Assembly: GCF_017255415.1 (NCBI RefSeq)
Contig: NZ_JAFJZZ010000011.1
Span: forward strand, 1 to 55,488
Direction: 5' to 3'
Length of the DNA stretch: 55,488 bases
From: Clostridium aminobutyricum
Lineage (GTDB): Bacteria > Bacillota > Clostridia > Peptostreptococcales > Anaerovoracaceae
Shown: positions 1-7,027 of the stretch, one piece after another
Numbering within the stretch: position 1 is the first letter of the stretch
How the letters are laid out: every line of letters begins with the position of its first letter
The notes under the pieces: generated by a model
The model's database searches: none
What the model was told of the DNA's origin: nothing
The model's input: the letters and a program-made list of their open reading frames with translations, nothing else
Program-made: the position numbers and the translations under genes

Positions 1-127
1 TGGAGATAACATCCAGATGACAATTACACTAATCAATCCAATCGCAATCGAAGAAGGATTACGATTCGCGATCAGAGAAGGTGGAAGAACAGTAGGTTCT
101 GGAGTAGTAGCATCCGTAATCGAATAA
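1..127 (+). CDS. tuf: Elongation factor Tu, C-terminal end (partial)
   Basis: Reading from base 2, the last 41 codons match the end of EF-Tu domain 3, including the typical run ...[20 protein letters not shown]..., with a TAA stop at 125-127. EF-Tu delivers aminoacyl-tRNA to the ribosome as a GTP complex. The 5' part lies outside the window. A second tuf gene starts at 55403, so the chromosome has at least two copies in direct orientation. In many Firmicutes this copy would be followed directly by rpmG-secE-nusG; here rpmG lies 39.7 kb away. Confidence 0.95.
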   Translation, partial: GDNIQMTITLINPIAIEEGLRFAIREGGRTVGSGVVASVIE

Positions 128-150
128 TTAAAAAAATGATATAAACCTAA

Positions 151-184
151 AAAGGCAGTGAGCGAAAGTTCATTGCCTTTTTTT
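151..184 (+). terminator. Terminator after tuf
   Basis: AAAGGCAGTGA pairs with TTCATTGCCTTT (one G-T pair) around a loop containing GAAA, followed directly by a T run. This is a textbook intrinsic terminator 24 bases after the tuf stop. A second small hairpin (GCGGCT/AGCCGC, 186-199) follows it. Confidence 0.85.
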
Positions 185-369
185 CGCGGCTTCAGCCGCA
201 GTGAAAAAAATAAAAATCAGGTAATTTTTACAAATGTAAAAAGACCGTTGCCTTTTTTTTGTGTAGGATTTAGAATGTATAGAGAGGTGTCGGTAGCTAC
301 TTCTGTACCTCTCAAAATGATGATAGAGCAATCAAAATTGACATAGATTTGAATAGGTGGACGATAAGA
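185..369 (+). other. Non-coding spacer with hairpins
   Basis: This spacer lies between the tuf terminator and the SGNH gene. It holds a GCGGCT-TC-AGCCGC hairpin (186-199), a T8 run near 253-260, and a 7-bp inverted repeat GAGAGGT/ACCTCTC (282-288 and 307-313). TTGACA at 338-343 looks like a -35 box but has no good -10 before the gene, so I do not call a promoter. Confidence 0.4.
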
Positions 370-1269
370 TTGGACAAGATAAAAAACCGTAGAAGCTTTC
401 AATTAGCCATAATCGCAGGAGCTATCCTAGTAGTGACAGGGATGCTTTTTTTATTACATATGGGCAAAAACCCCAGTTCGGAAGCTATACCTCCTAAGAG
501 CGGGCAATCCAACGAAGTGGATTCTGAGGATAAGAACCAAGCAAATCAACAAGGAGGCGGAGAGGAAAATCAAAATTCTTCCTCCGAAGTCATAGCAACG
601 GAGCCTTCAAAACCTAAACCGGTAGACGATAACCCGGCCGATTCGGGCGAAGAAAAGGGAGGTGTCCCTATAGAAAAACCAGCCCCTACAGATGCTGATA
701 ATCCTTTCGCTGTATTCAACAACACGTTGTTTATCGGAGATTCGAGAACGGAAGGCTTTCGTCTCTATTCCGGTGTAAATAACGCATCCTATTTTTGTTT
801 AAAGGCAATGACGGTTGATGACATTGTAGATGGAAAAACCATCCGAATGAGCGGTCAGGATGTATCCGTATATGATTTACTTGAAAATGGAGCCTATGAT
901 AAGGTTATTATTTCGGTGGGATTAAACGAATTGGGATGGAACCATATTGAAACATTTTTACAGGAATATGGGCAATTGATTGATAATATAAAACAAAGAC
1001 AACCCAATGCAACGGTTTATGTGCAGGCGGTGCTTCCTGTTTCAAGGGGAAAGGATGCATCGGATAAGGTCCATAATAATGCACAGATTTATTGGTATGA
1101 TACAAACATTGTCCAATTAGCTGAATCGAAAGGAGCCATTTATTTTAATCCGGCTCCGGCGGTAGTGGATGCAGACGGCTTCTTACTGGACGAGGCAACA
1201 ACGGACGGTATCCATTTAAACTCAGAGTATTGTAAAAAACTAGCAGCCTATATGGCGGATATGATATAG
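370..1269 (+). CDS. Membrane-anchored SGNH/GDSL-type hydrolase-like protein
   Basis: About 299 aa. One N-terminal membrane helix (about residues 13-35) is followed by a low-complexity Ser/Glu/Gln/Pro linker to about residue 110 and then an SGNH fold outside the cell. The block I motif is FIGDSRTEGF and the late Asp-x-x-His block is DGIHLN, giving the Ser and the Asp/His of an esterase or acyltransferase. I chose the TTG at 370 because AGGTGG at 355-360 is well placed; a TTG at 349 is in frame but has no ribosome site. With the next two genes it forms an operon of the kind that O-acylates extracellular polysaccharide. The exact substrate cannot be told. Confidence 0.75.
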   Translation: MDKIKNRRSFQLAIIAGAILVVTGMLFLLHMGKNPSSEAIPPKSGQSNEVDSEDKNQANQQGGGEENQNSSSEVIATEPSKPKPVDDNPADSGEEKGGVPIEKPAPTDADNPFAVFNNTLFIGDSRTEGFRLYSGVNNASYFCLKAMTVDDIVDGKTIRMSGQDVSVYDLLENGAYDKVIISVGLNELGWNHIETFLQEYGQLIDNIKQRQPNATVYVQAVLPVSRGKDASDKVHNNAQIYWYDTNIVQLAESKGAIYFNPAPAVVDADGFLLDEATTDGIHLNSEYCKKLAAYMADMI

Positions 1270-1285
1270 ATAAGGTGGCAGAGAA

Positions 1286-1786
1286 ATGAAAAAGATAGGC
1301 GTAATTTTAATGATTATTATGATGACTGGCGCACTATTTACAGGATGCGGTGAGAAAGCAGAACCCTCTGTATCCGGTAATGTAAATAGTAAGATTGATG
1401 CGAAAAAGATGGCAGACTATCTTGTGGAAAATACAACGTTTACAGATGATATGAGTCCGGTTGATATGGAGATTTTTCTAAGTTTATATAATTTAGATGA
1501 GTCTGTTGTAAAAGATGCTAGTCTGTATGCAAGCACAGGTGCTACAGCGGAAGAGGTGGCGGTGATTACGGCAACAGACAAGACAGGTATGGAACTCATT
1601 CGAAAATCCTGTCAACAGCGGGTTGAAGCTCAAAAACAAGCTTTTGAAAACTATGTACCCGAGGAATTGACTAAACTGGAAACTCCAGTAATGAAACAGG
1701 TAGGAGATGCTTTTGTGCTGGTCGTTTGCAACGACAGTGATAAGGCGGAAGAGTTAATCGATAATTATACAAATACAGAAGTATAG
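1286..1786 (+). CDS. DUF4358-like lipoprotein
   Basis: 166 aa. It has a lipoprotein signal peptide with lipobox LFTGC, so Cys21 is probably lipid-modified and the mature protein sits on the outer face of the membrane. The rest is a small alpha/beta domain of the type commonly found beside MBOAT acyltransferase and SGNH/DHHW genes in Clostridia (family assigned from memory of that context, DUF4358). It lies 16 bases after the SGNH gene and 13 bases before the MBOAT gene, so the three are probably one transcript. It has no recognised catalytic motif; an accessory role in acyl transfer is an inference. Confidence 0.7.
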   Translation: MKKIGVILMIIMMTGALFTGCGEKAEPSVSGNVNSKIDAKKMADYLVENTTFTDDMSPVDMEIFLSLYNLDESVVKDASLYASTGATAEEVAVITATDKTGMELIRKSCQQRVEAQKQAFENYVPEELTKLETPVMKQVGDAFVLVVCNDSDKAEELIDNYTNTEV

Positions 1787-1799
1787 GGGTGCAGAGTAA

Positions 1800-3245
1800 A
1801 TGGTATTTAGCAGCATCTCGTTCTTGATTTATTTTTTACCTATCTCATTGGGTTTGTATTACATGGCTCCAACGAGGATGAAGAATTTTGTCTTACTTGT
1901 TGAGAGCCTGTTCTTTTATGCCTGGGGCGAGCCGATTTATGTTTTACTTATGATTTTTTCGATTCTTTTTAATTATGCTTTCGGTGTATTATTGGCAAAG
2001 ACGAACGATGATTCAAGTATATCAAAAGGAACACTGGCTGTTGTGGAAAACAAGAAGCTGATCCTGGTGGTTAATATAATTGGAAATCTTGCACTTCTAG
2101 GGTTCTTTAAGTACGCTGATTTCGTGGTTCATAATATCAATGCATTGGCTCACTTAAATTTACCTTTATTAAATCTTCCGTTGCCCGTCGGGATTTCTTT
2201 TTATACGTTTCAAGCGATGTCTTATATTATAGATCTGTATAGGGGAAAGGTTCAGGTTCAGAAAAATGTCATTGCATTTGGCACGTATGTAGCGCTGTTC
2301 CCGCAGTTGATCGCAGGACCTATTGTTCGGTTTGAATCCATTGAACAACAGCTTAGACACCGAGAAGTCACGATGGAGAAATTTGCTTCCGGTGTAAGAT
2401 GTTTTATAATCGGACTGTCTAAGAAAGTACTTTTGGCTAACAATATCGGAATTCTTTGGACTTCTGTTTCTAATTTAAATGCTGGCGAAGTTTCCGTGCT
2501 GACCGCGTGGTTAGGGGCTATTGCTTTCACAATGCAAATTTACTATGATTTTTCCGGTTATTCCGATATGGCCATCGGACTGGGGAGAATGTTCGGGTTT
2601 GAATTCAGGATGAATTTCAATTACCCGTATCGCTCAAAATCTATAACCGAATTTTGGAGCAGATGGCATATCTCATTAAGCACTTGGTTTAAGGAATATG
2701 TCTATATCCCTTTAGGAGGAAATCGAAAAGGTTTGCTGCGGCAGCTCATCAATATATTTCTTGTTTGGATGCTTACCGGACTATGGCATGGAGCAAGTTG
2801 GAATTTTGTGGCTTGGGGTGTTTACTTCGCTGTTTTATTAATTCTGGAGAAAACTTTTTTGCTAAAGTTTTTGAACCGGTTCCCAGGGATAGTAGGCCAT
2901 TTTTATACGATGTTTTTCGTTATCATCAGTTGGGTTATCTTTTCAAATGATGATTTGTCAAAAGGTCTGCACTATATACAAAGTATGTTCGGTTTAAACT
3001 CAGCCGTTGCTTTTGATGGAAGGAGTTTATATTTATTAGCAAATTACTTTCCGCTTATCGTTCTACTGGCCGTTTGTGCGACGCCTGTACCCAAAATGGT
3101 GTTTTTAAAAATTAAAAATAAATGCGGCCCAAATGCAGGAGCTGTTTTATTGATTGAAGATCTGGCAGGCCTGCTTTTATTTTTGGCAAGTATTGCTTAT
3201 ATTGTATCTTCTACCTATAATCCATTCTTGTATTTTAGGTTTTAA
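1800..3245 (+). CDS. MBOAT-family O-acyltransferase (AlgI-like)
   Basis: 481 aa with about 10-12 hydrophobic segments. It carries the MBOAT hallmarks: a PVGISFYTFQAMSY block, a YSDMAIGLGRMFGF block, the FWSRWHISLSTWFKEYVYIPLGG loop region, and the conserved His in LTGLWHGASW. Such proteins (AlgI, PatA, DltB relatives) pass acyl groups across the membrane to extracellular sugars or teichoic acid. It acts with the two upstream genes. The usual partner of this family in Clostridia, a DHHW protein, is not adjacent; one is found at 37758, after the microcompartment region. Confidence 0.9.
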   Translation: MVFSSISFLIYFLPISLGLYYMAPTRMKNFVLLVESLFFYAWGEPIYVLLMIFSILFNYAFGVLLAKTNDDSSISKGTLAVVENKKLILVVNIIGNLALLGFFKYADFVVHNINALAHLNLPLLNLPLPVGISFYTFQAMSYIIDLYRGKVQVQKNVIAFGTYVALFPQLIAGPIVRFESIEQQLRHREVTMEKFASGVRCFIIGLSKKVLLANNIGILWTSVSNLNAGEVSVLTAWLGAIAFTMQIYYDFSGYSDMAIGLGRMFGFEFRMNFNYPYRSKSITEFWSRWHISLSTWFKEYVYIPLGGNRKGLLRQLINIFLVWMLTGLWHGASWNFVAWGVYFAVLLILEKTFLLKFLNRFPGIVGHFYTMFFVIISWVIFSNDDLSKGLHYIQSMFGLNSAVAFDGRSLYLLANYFPLIVLLAVCATPVPKMVFLKIKNKCGPNAGAVLLIEDLAGLLLFLASIAYIVSSTYNPFLYFRF

Positions 3246-3285
3246 AGCGGGACTTTTCAATTTTTTCCTTGTTTATTATAGACAG

Positions 3286-3315
3286 TTGACACTTATAATA
3301 TTGTCAAGCTATAAT
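3286..3315 (+). promoter_or_regulatory. Promoter of the merR gene with inverted repeat
   Basis: TTGACA (3286-3291), an 18-bp spacer and TATAAT (3310-3315) form a near-consensus sigma-A promoter. The -35 box is one arm of an inverted repeat TTGACA-N10-TGTCAA (3286-3307), a plausible operator for the regulator encoded downstream or for another repressor. It is the only strong promoter in the 165-base gap after the MBOAT gene. Confidence 0.7.
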
Positions 3316-3410
3316 AAGAACGCTATTATCAATTTTGGCTTTGGCGTTGCCAAAAATAGATACTTATAATGCGCCAATACTTGAAATAAAAAACAAGGGA
3401 GGCGATTTTT

Positions 3411-4241
3411 ATGGAAGATAAGGAATATTACTCTGTAGGTGAAGTAAGCAAGATTTGCAACATATCAAAAAAAGCAGTAAGATTTTACGATAAGATTGGG
3501 CTCATATCTCCCGATAAAGTTTGTGATGACAATAATTATCGTTTCTATAACAGAAAAACTTTATTATCTGTTCCCATCATAAAGTACTATAAACAGATGG
3601 GCTTTAAGCTGGAAGAAATGCGCTCTTTCCTAGAAGGCGGAACTTATTCGATGTTAGAAAAGGCATTTCGGCAAAAGATAGATAATCTGAAAGAAATGGA
3701 AAGTGAAATCTTTAAAATGTATACCTCTGTAAAAGATTGGTATGATCTTATTTTAGAAGCAGAAATGGTTATCGAGAATAATGTTCGAGAGGTAGCGGTT
3801 AAGTATATTGATGCTTCGAATTTATGTTTTATGGAGCAAGATTTTAATTATAATTACATGGAATCCATAGTGAATATTGACTTTACAAATTATATTGAAA
3901 GTATTCATAATGAGATAACTGGTCCGGTTATGATTAGTTTCCCTTCTTTTAAAGAGAGAATGGAGGGTAAAAGCACGAGGATTCTCTTACTGCAGAAAAC
4001 AATTTTGCCATGTCAAGAGGACGAAGTCGTGAAATTCGGAGGCTATATGGTTGCTTCTTGTTATCATATAGGAGCCCATGAGACAATTAATGATACCTAT
4101 CAAAAGATCTGTGATTGGGCAGCTGCGCATGGTTATAAATGTGCGGAAGAATCATATGAACGGTACGTAACAGATTATTGGACGACCAGAAACAGTGGGC
4201 AGTTTGTTACTGAAATCATGATTAAAGTGACCAGAGAGTAA
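3411..4241 (+). CDS. MerR-family transcription regulator with effector-binding domain
   Basis: 276 aa. Residues 1-75 form the MerR winged helix (YSVGEVSKICNISKKAVRFYDKIGLISP, then the YRFYNRKTL wing); a coiled-coil linker follows to about residue 125, then a GyrI/BmrR-like effector domain (residues 130-276). MerR proteins untwist promoters with over-long 19-20-bp spacers. Exactly such a promoter with a dyad stands at 4539-4570, upstream of the choline locus, so it probably activates that locus in response to choline or a product; that link is inference. The start is supported by GGGAGG upstream. The N-terminal domain has no Cys metal site, which argues against a metal sensor. Confidence 0.85.
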   Translation: MEDKEYYSVGEVSKICNISKKAVRFYDKIGLISPDKVCDDNNYRFYNRKTLLSVPIIKYYKQMGFKLEEMRSFLEGGTYSMLEKAFRQKIDNLKEMESEIFKMYTSVKDWYDLILEAEMVIENNVREVAVKYIDASNLCFMEQDFNYNYMESIVNIDFTNYIESIHNEITGPVMISFPSFKERMEGKSTRILLLQKTILPCQEDEVVKFGGYMVASCYHIGAHETINDTYQKICDWAAAHGYKCAEESYERYVTDYWTTRNSGQFVTEIMIKVTRE

Positions 4242-4269
4242 AATATAATAATAATATTTTAAATATAGC

Positions 4270-4296
4270 AAAACATTCCCTTTAAGGGAATGTTTT
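4270..4296 (+). terminator. 27-bp perfect inverted repeat; terminator and possible operator
   Basis: A 13-bp arm, one central T and a perfect 13-bp complementary arm (core CATTCCCTTTAAGGGAATG), followed by ATTTTTTG. It can end the merR transcript. Its core closely resembles the dyads at 4401-4425 and 4545-4559, so it may also bind the MerR protein. Confidence 0.7.
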
Positions 4297-4400
4297 ATTT
4301 TTTGAGAAACAAAAAATACTTTTTTCTTGAAATCTCATATTTATCAGAGTAACGGGGAATAATTGAAACTGCAATGAAATTGACAAATCTTGTAATATGC

Positions 4401-4425
4401 AAACGTTCCTCTTAGGGTAATGTTT
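4401..4425 (+). promoter_or_regulatory. Imperfect dyad related to the MerR operator
   Basis: AAACGTTCCTCTTAGGGTAA followed by TGTTT is an imperfect palindrome matching the CATTCCC-N-AGGGAATG pattern of the repeats at 4270-4296 and 4543-4559. It sits between the regulator and the locus A promoter and could be an auxiliary binding site. The rest of 4297-4538 is AT-rich and shows no gene. Confidence 0.4.
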
Positions 4426-4538
4426 ACGTATTTTTTTATTAAAAAAAAGCTTTCAAAATTAGATTATGAACAACGGTTAGGCGCATTTGTATGTTACCAA
4501 AGGGTTTTGACAACAAAAAAATACCATCAAAATATCTG

Positions 4539-4570
4539 TTGACATTCCCCCTTAGGGAAAGGGTTATAAT
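4539..4570 (+). promoter_or_regulatory. MerR-type promoter of BMC locus A
   Basis: TTGACA (4539-4544) and TATAAT (4565-4570) are both perfect, but separated by 20 bp rather than 17. The dyad TTCCC-N5-GGGAA (4545-4559) lies inside the spacer. This combination is the classical architecture of promoters activated by MerR proteins, and a MerR gene lies just upstream. It should drive the choline operon, which has no other clear promoter. Confidence 0.8.
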
Positions 4571-4834
4571 TTTAACGTAGTCCTAACATAGGCGAATGAT
4601 ACTGCTACGTGTAGAACCATGACGAATCTTGCAAAGGATAGTCGATGGGATTTACATCGTTCATAGAGAAAAAAATATTATAATAAGAAATAAACCGAGA
4701 ACGTAGTTCCTTTATTAGACTTCGGTAGATATCTGGTATTTCTCCGAATTTAATTGTGGTCATTATAAATTTATATTTAATGATAATACATTAAAAAGAA
4801 CGAATTATCGTTTGAATTGAAAGGAGTTTATTTT
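4571..4834 (+). promoter_or_regulatory. Long 5' leader of the choline operon
   Basis: About 255 untranslated bases separate the promoter from the first gene. Possible structure: ACGTAG (4575-4580) pairs with CTACGT (4605-4610), enclosing CCTA-ACA-TAGG (4582-4592), with further short hairpins (GAAC-GTA-GTTC, ACGA-ATTA-TCGT) downstream. I do not recognise a known riboswitch class in it. Confidence 0.35.
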
Positions 4835-5938
4835 ATGAACGAAGTTTCAGGAGCAGCAAGTGTGCAAGCATTGGCTGCGAAGAAAAAGTTATCTTCTAGT
4901 TTTTTTAAAAAAGGTATTACCGTTGCAATCCTGTCAGGTATGTGCTACGGAATGTACTCTGCATTTATGACGCTAGGGATGTCAAGAGGTGTATGGGCCA
5001 ATAACTTATATGCAGGTGTTACAGCAGGAGGAACTGTATTATCCGCGTTTGTTATGATCTACATGCTGGGTGCTTTAGGAAGCGCGCTAAATGATACCAT
5101 CAGTGGTGTTTGGTGTGTTCTTATTGCTGCTGCGAAAGGAAAGTTAGGAGACTTCTTTAGAACTCTCAAGACGAAGCCTGGTGCAGTTATGATTGTTGCC
5201 GCACTTATCGGCGGACCGATTGCAAGTACCGCTTATGTGGTATCTTTACAGATGGCCGGATCAATCATTATTCCGATTACTGCTCTTTGCCCTGCAATCG
5301 GTGCGATTTTAGGACGAATATTATTTAAGCAGGAACTAAATGCTCGTATGATGGGCGGTATCGTGATCTGCTTTGCAGCTAGTATGATGATTGCTTCAAC
5401 CAGTATGGGCGGAGATGCTCCAGAGGGCAGATTGTTAGGTATTATTATTGCTTTTATTGCAGCTCTTGGTTGGGGTATTGAAGGTTGTGTGGCTGGTTAT
5501 GGTACTTCCATGATTGACTATGAAATCGGTATTACCATTCGTCAATGCACATCTGGTCTTACAAACTTAATCATCTTAGTACCGCTTTGGGGCATTCTTG
5601 CCGGCGGAGGAATCGGTCTTGCCGGAGAATTGATTGGGAATGTAGTAACGGATATGCCGTCCATGATTTTCTTTATCATCAGCGGATTTGCATCAGTATA
5701 TGCATACAGCCTGTGGTATAAGGGAAACAGTATGTGCGGTGCAGCGCTTGGTATGGCTTGTAACGGAGCGTATTCTTTCTGGGGTCCGTTCTTCTGCTGG
5801 ATCGTTCTTGGACTATTCGATAAGCAGGAAGGATGGGGGTTACCTCCAATTGCGTGGGTTGCTGCCATTGTTATGATTATCGGTATCTTAGTAATTGCTA
5901 TGAACCCATTAGATTTATTCAAAAAGAAGGAGGCGTAG
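4835..5938 (+). CDS. EamA/DMT-superfamily membrane transporter, putative choline importer
   Basis: 367 aa with about ten hydrophobic helices arranged as two halves, typical of the drug/metabolite transporter superfamily. ATG 4835 is chosen because AAGGAG (4821-4826) precedes it correctly; a TTG at 4817 is in frame but would use that same site as coding sequence. It is the first gene of the choline locus, 4 bases before the next gene, so substrate import is the natural role. The direction and substrate are inferred from position only. Another possibility is export of trimethylamine or another product. Confidence 0.75.
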   Translation: MNEVSGAASVQALAAKKKLSSSFFKKGITVAILSGMCYGMYSAFMTLGMSRGVWANNLYAGVTAGGTVLSAFVMIYMLGALGSALNDTISGVWCVLIAAAKGKLGDFFRTLKTKPGAVMIVAALIGGPIASTAYVVSLQMAGSIIIPITALCPAIGAILGRILFKQELNARMMGGIVICFAASMMIASTSMGGDAPEGRLLGIIIAFIAALGWGIEGCVAGYGTSMIDYEIGITIRQCTSGLTNLIILVPLWGILAGGGIGLAGELIGNVVTDMPSMIFFIISGFASVYAYSLWYKGNSMCGAALGMACNGAYSFWGPFFCWIVLGLFDKQEGWGLPPIAWVAAIVMIIGILVIAMNPLDLFKKKEA

Positions 5939-5942
5939 GACG

Positions 5943-6206
5943 ATGAGACCACTTAATTATGCAATATTAAAGTATTTTACGACGGTTGAAGAGGCTTGTG
6001 CTGATGATGTGATTGAGGCTTTAAAGGGAGAGTATGGCAACTTCAAATCCTTAAGAAAGCCTGCTGTAATTGAAGCAATTATGACAGGTGAAGCAAATGG
6101 ACTTCTGGAAGAAACAAGATTCGATCTTGACCCGCAAGGGGAACTAAGAGTTTATTATCACGCACACAAAGAGGGTGCTGATACTATAAATAACTACATC
6201 AGATAA
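5943..6206 (+). CDS. Small uncharacterised protein, possible winged-helix fold
   Basis: 87 aa. I do not recognise a named family. The pattern of helices (NYAILKYFT..., ACADDVIEALKGEYGNFKSL, PAVIEAIMTGEANGLLEE) followed by a strand pair (TRFDLDPQGELRVYYHA) looks like a small winged-helix domain, so it may be a DNA-binding or adaptor protein. It sits 4 bases after the transporter and before the first shell gene, so it is translated with the choline operon. It has no counterpart in locus B. A role in operon control or cargo assembly is a guess. Confidence 0.6.
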   Translation: MRPLNYAILKYFTTVEEACADDVIEALKGEYGNFKSLRKPAVIEAIMTGEANGLLEETRFDLDPQGELRVYYHAHKEGADTINNYIR

Positions 6207-6307
6207 AATCAACAATTTGAAAGAAGAAAAAAACAAAAATGTTTAGAGGTTCTGTAGAGTTGGTTGCAATGAACCAACTCTGCCAGAACAGGAGAGGAGG
6301 AACTCAA

Positions 6308-6604
6308 ATGAGGTATCATGGAGAAGAAGCGTTAGGCCTTATTGAAACACTAGGAATGGTTCCTGCGATTGAAGCTGCGGATAAAATGTTGAAAGCAGCG
6401 GATGTTGAACTGATTTCTTATGAAAACGTAGGATCCACGCTTGTAACCGTTATGGTTAAAGGTGATGTAGCTGCAGTGAGAGCATCTGTAGAAGCAGGAG
6501 CAGCAGCGGCAGCAGCAATCGGAAAGCTAACCGCACAAAATGTTATGCCGCGTCCGATTAAAGCTGTTGGGGACATTGTTTCAGTACATGACATTGATGC
6601 TTAG
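6308..6604 (+). CDS. BMC-H hexameric shell protein (first of locus A)
   Basis: 98 aa with a single BMC domain: EALGLIETLGMVPAIEAADKMLKAADVEL, the GSTLVTVMVKGDVAAV strand, and the late NVMPRPI segment. Such proteins form hexagonal tiles of the microcompartment facet. Start 6308 is supported by GGAGAGGAGG (6293-6302); an upstream in-frame ATG at 6239 has no ribosome site and would add an unrelated 23-residue tail. The 101-base gap before it shows no second gene. It is more Ala-rich and diverged than the shell protein at 21006 and has no partner in locus B. Confidence 0.9.
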   Translation: MRYHGEEALGLIETLGMVPAIEAADKMLKAADVELISYENVGSTLVTVMVKGDVAAVRASVEAGAAAAAAIGKLTAQNVMPRPIKAVGDIVSVHDIDA

Positions 6605-6642
6605 TAAAAAATTATTAATTAATGAAGAAAGGAACTGTACAG

Positions 6643-6948
6643 ATGGCAAATTATGAAGCGATAGGCTTAATAGAAACATTTGGCTTGGTTTTCGTTTTAG
6701 AAGCTGCAGATGCTATGGTAAAGGCTGCAGATGTTGAATTAATCGGATATGAAAACGTAGCATCAGGATATATTTCCGTTTTAGTTCGAGGCGATGTAGG
6801 AGCATGTAAAACAGCAGTTGCTGCGGGTGTAAAAGCAGTGGAAGAGATGGAAGGCGGAAACCTTTACAGTCACGTTGTTATTGCAAGACCTCACCAAGAT
6901 CTTGAAAAAATTATTTCTCGTTATTCACTGGACAAGCTACTTCCTTAA
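6643..6948 (+). CDS. BMC-H hexameric shell protein (second of locus A)
   Basis: 101 aa, a single BMC domain starting [37 protein letters not shown]. Start 6643 is preferred over ATG 6622 because AAAGGA (6628-6633) is correctly spaced. The pore region reads NVASGYISVLVRGD, where hexamers usually have a small Gly/Ser loop that decides what passes; this one carries SGY and so differs from the GGG pores of the shell proteins at 21006 and 37210. It is specific to locus A and may tune the pore for choline or trimethylamine; that is inference. Confidence 0.9.
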   Translation: MANYEAIGLIETFGLVFVLEAADAMVKAADVELIGYENVASGYISVLVRGDVGACKTAVAAGVKAVEEMEGGNLYSHVVIARPHQDLEKIISRYSLDKLLP

Positions 6949-7027
6949 ACTGTGTAGCAAGTTCCTCGTACCTGTGAAAGGTATTAATAGGAATTCAAAT
7001 TTTAACGAATGAAAGGGAGAGTCAGAA

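Noticed and set aside
217-402. Small minus-strand open frame near the SGNH gene
   Set aside because: It has no ribosome site and overlaps hairpins and the start of a real gene on the other strand.
4817-4834. Earlier TTG start for the choline transporter
   Set aside because: It would place the ribosome binding site inside the coding part; ATG 4835 fits better.
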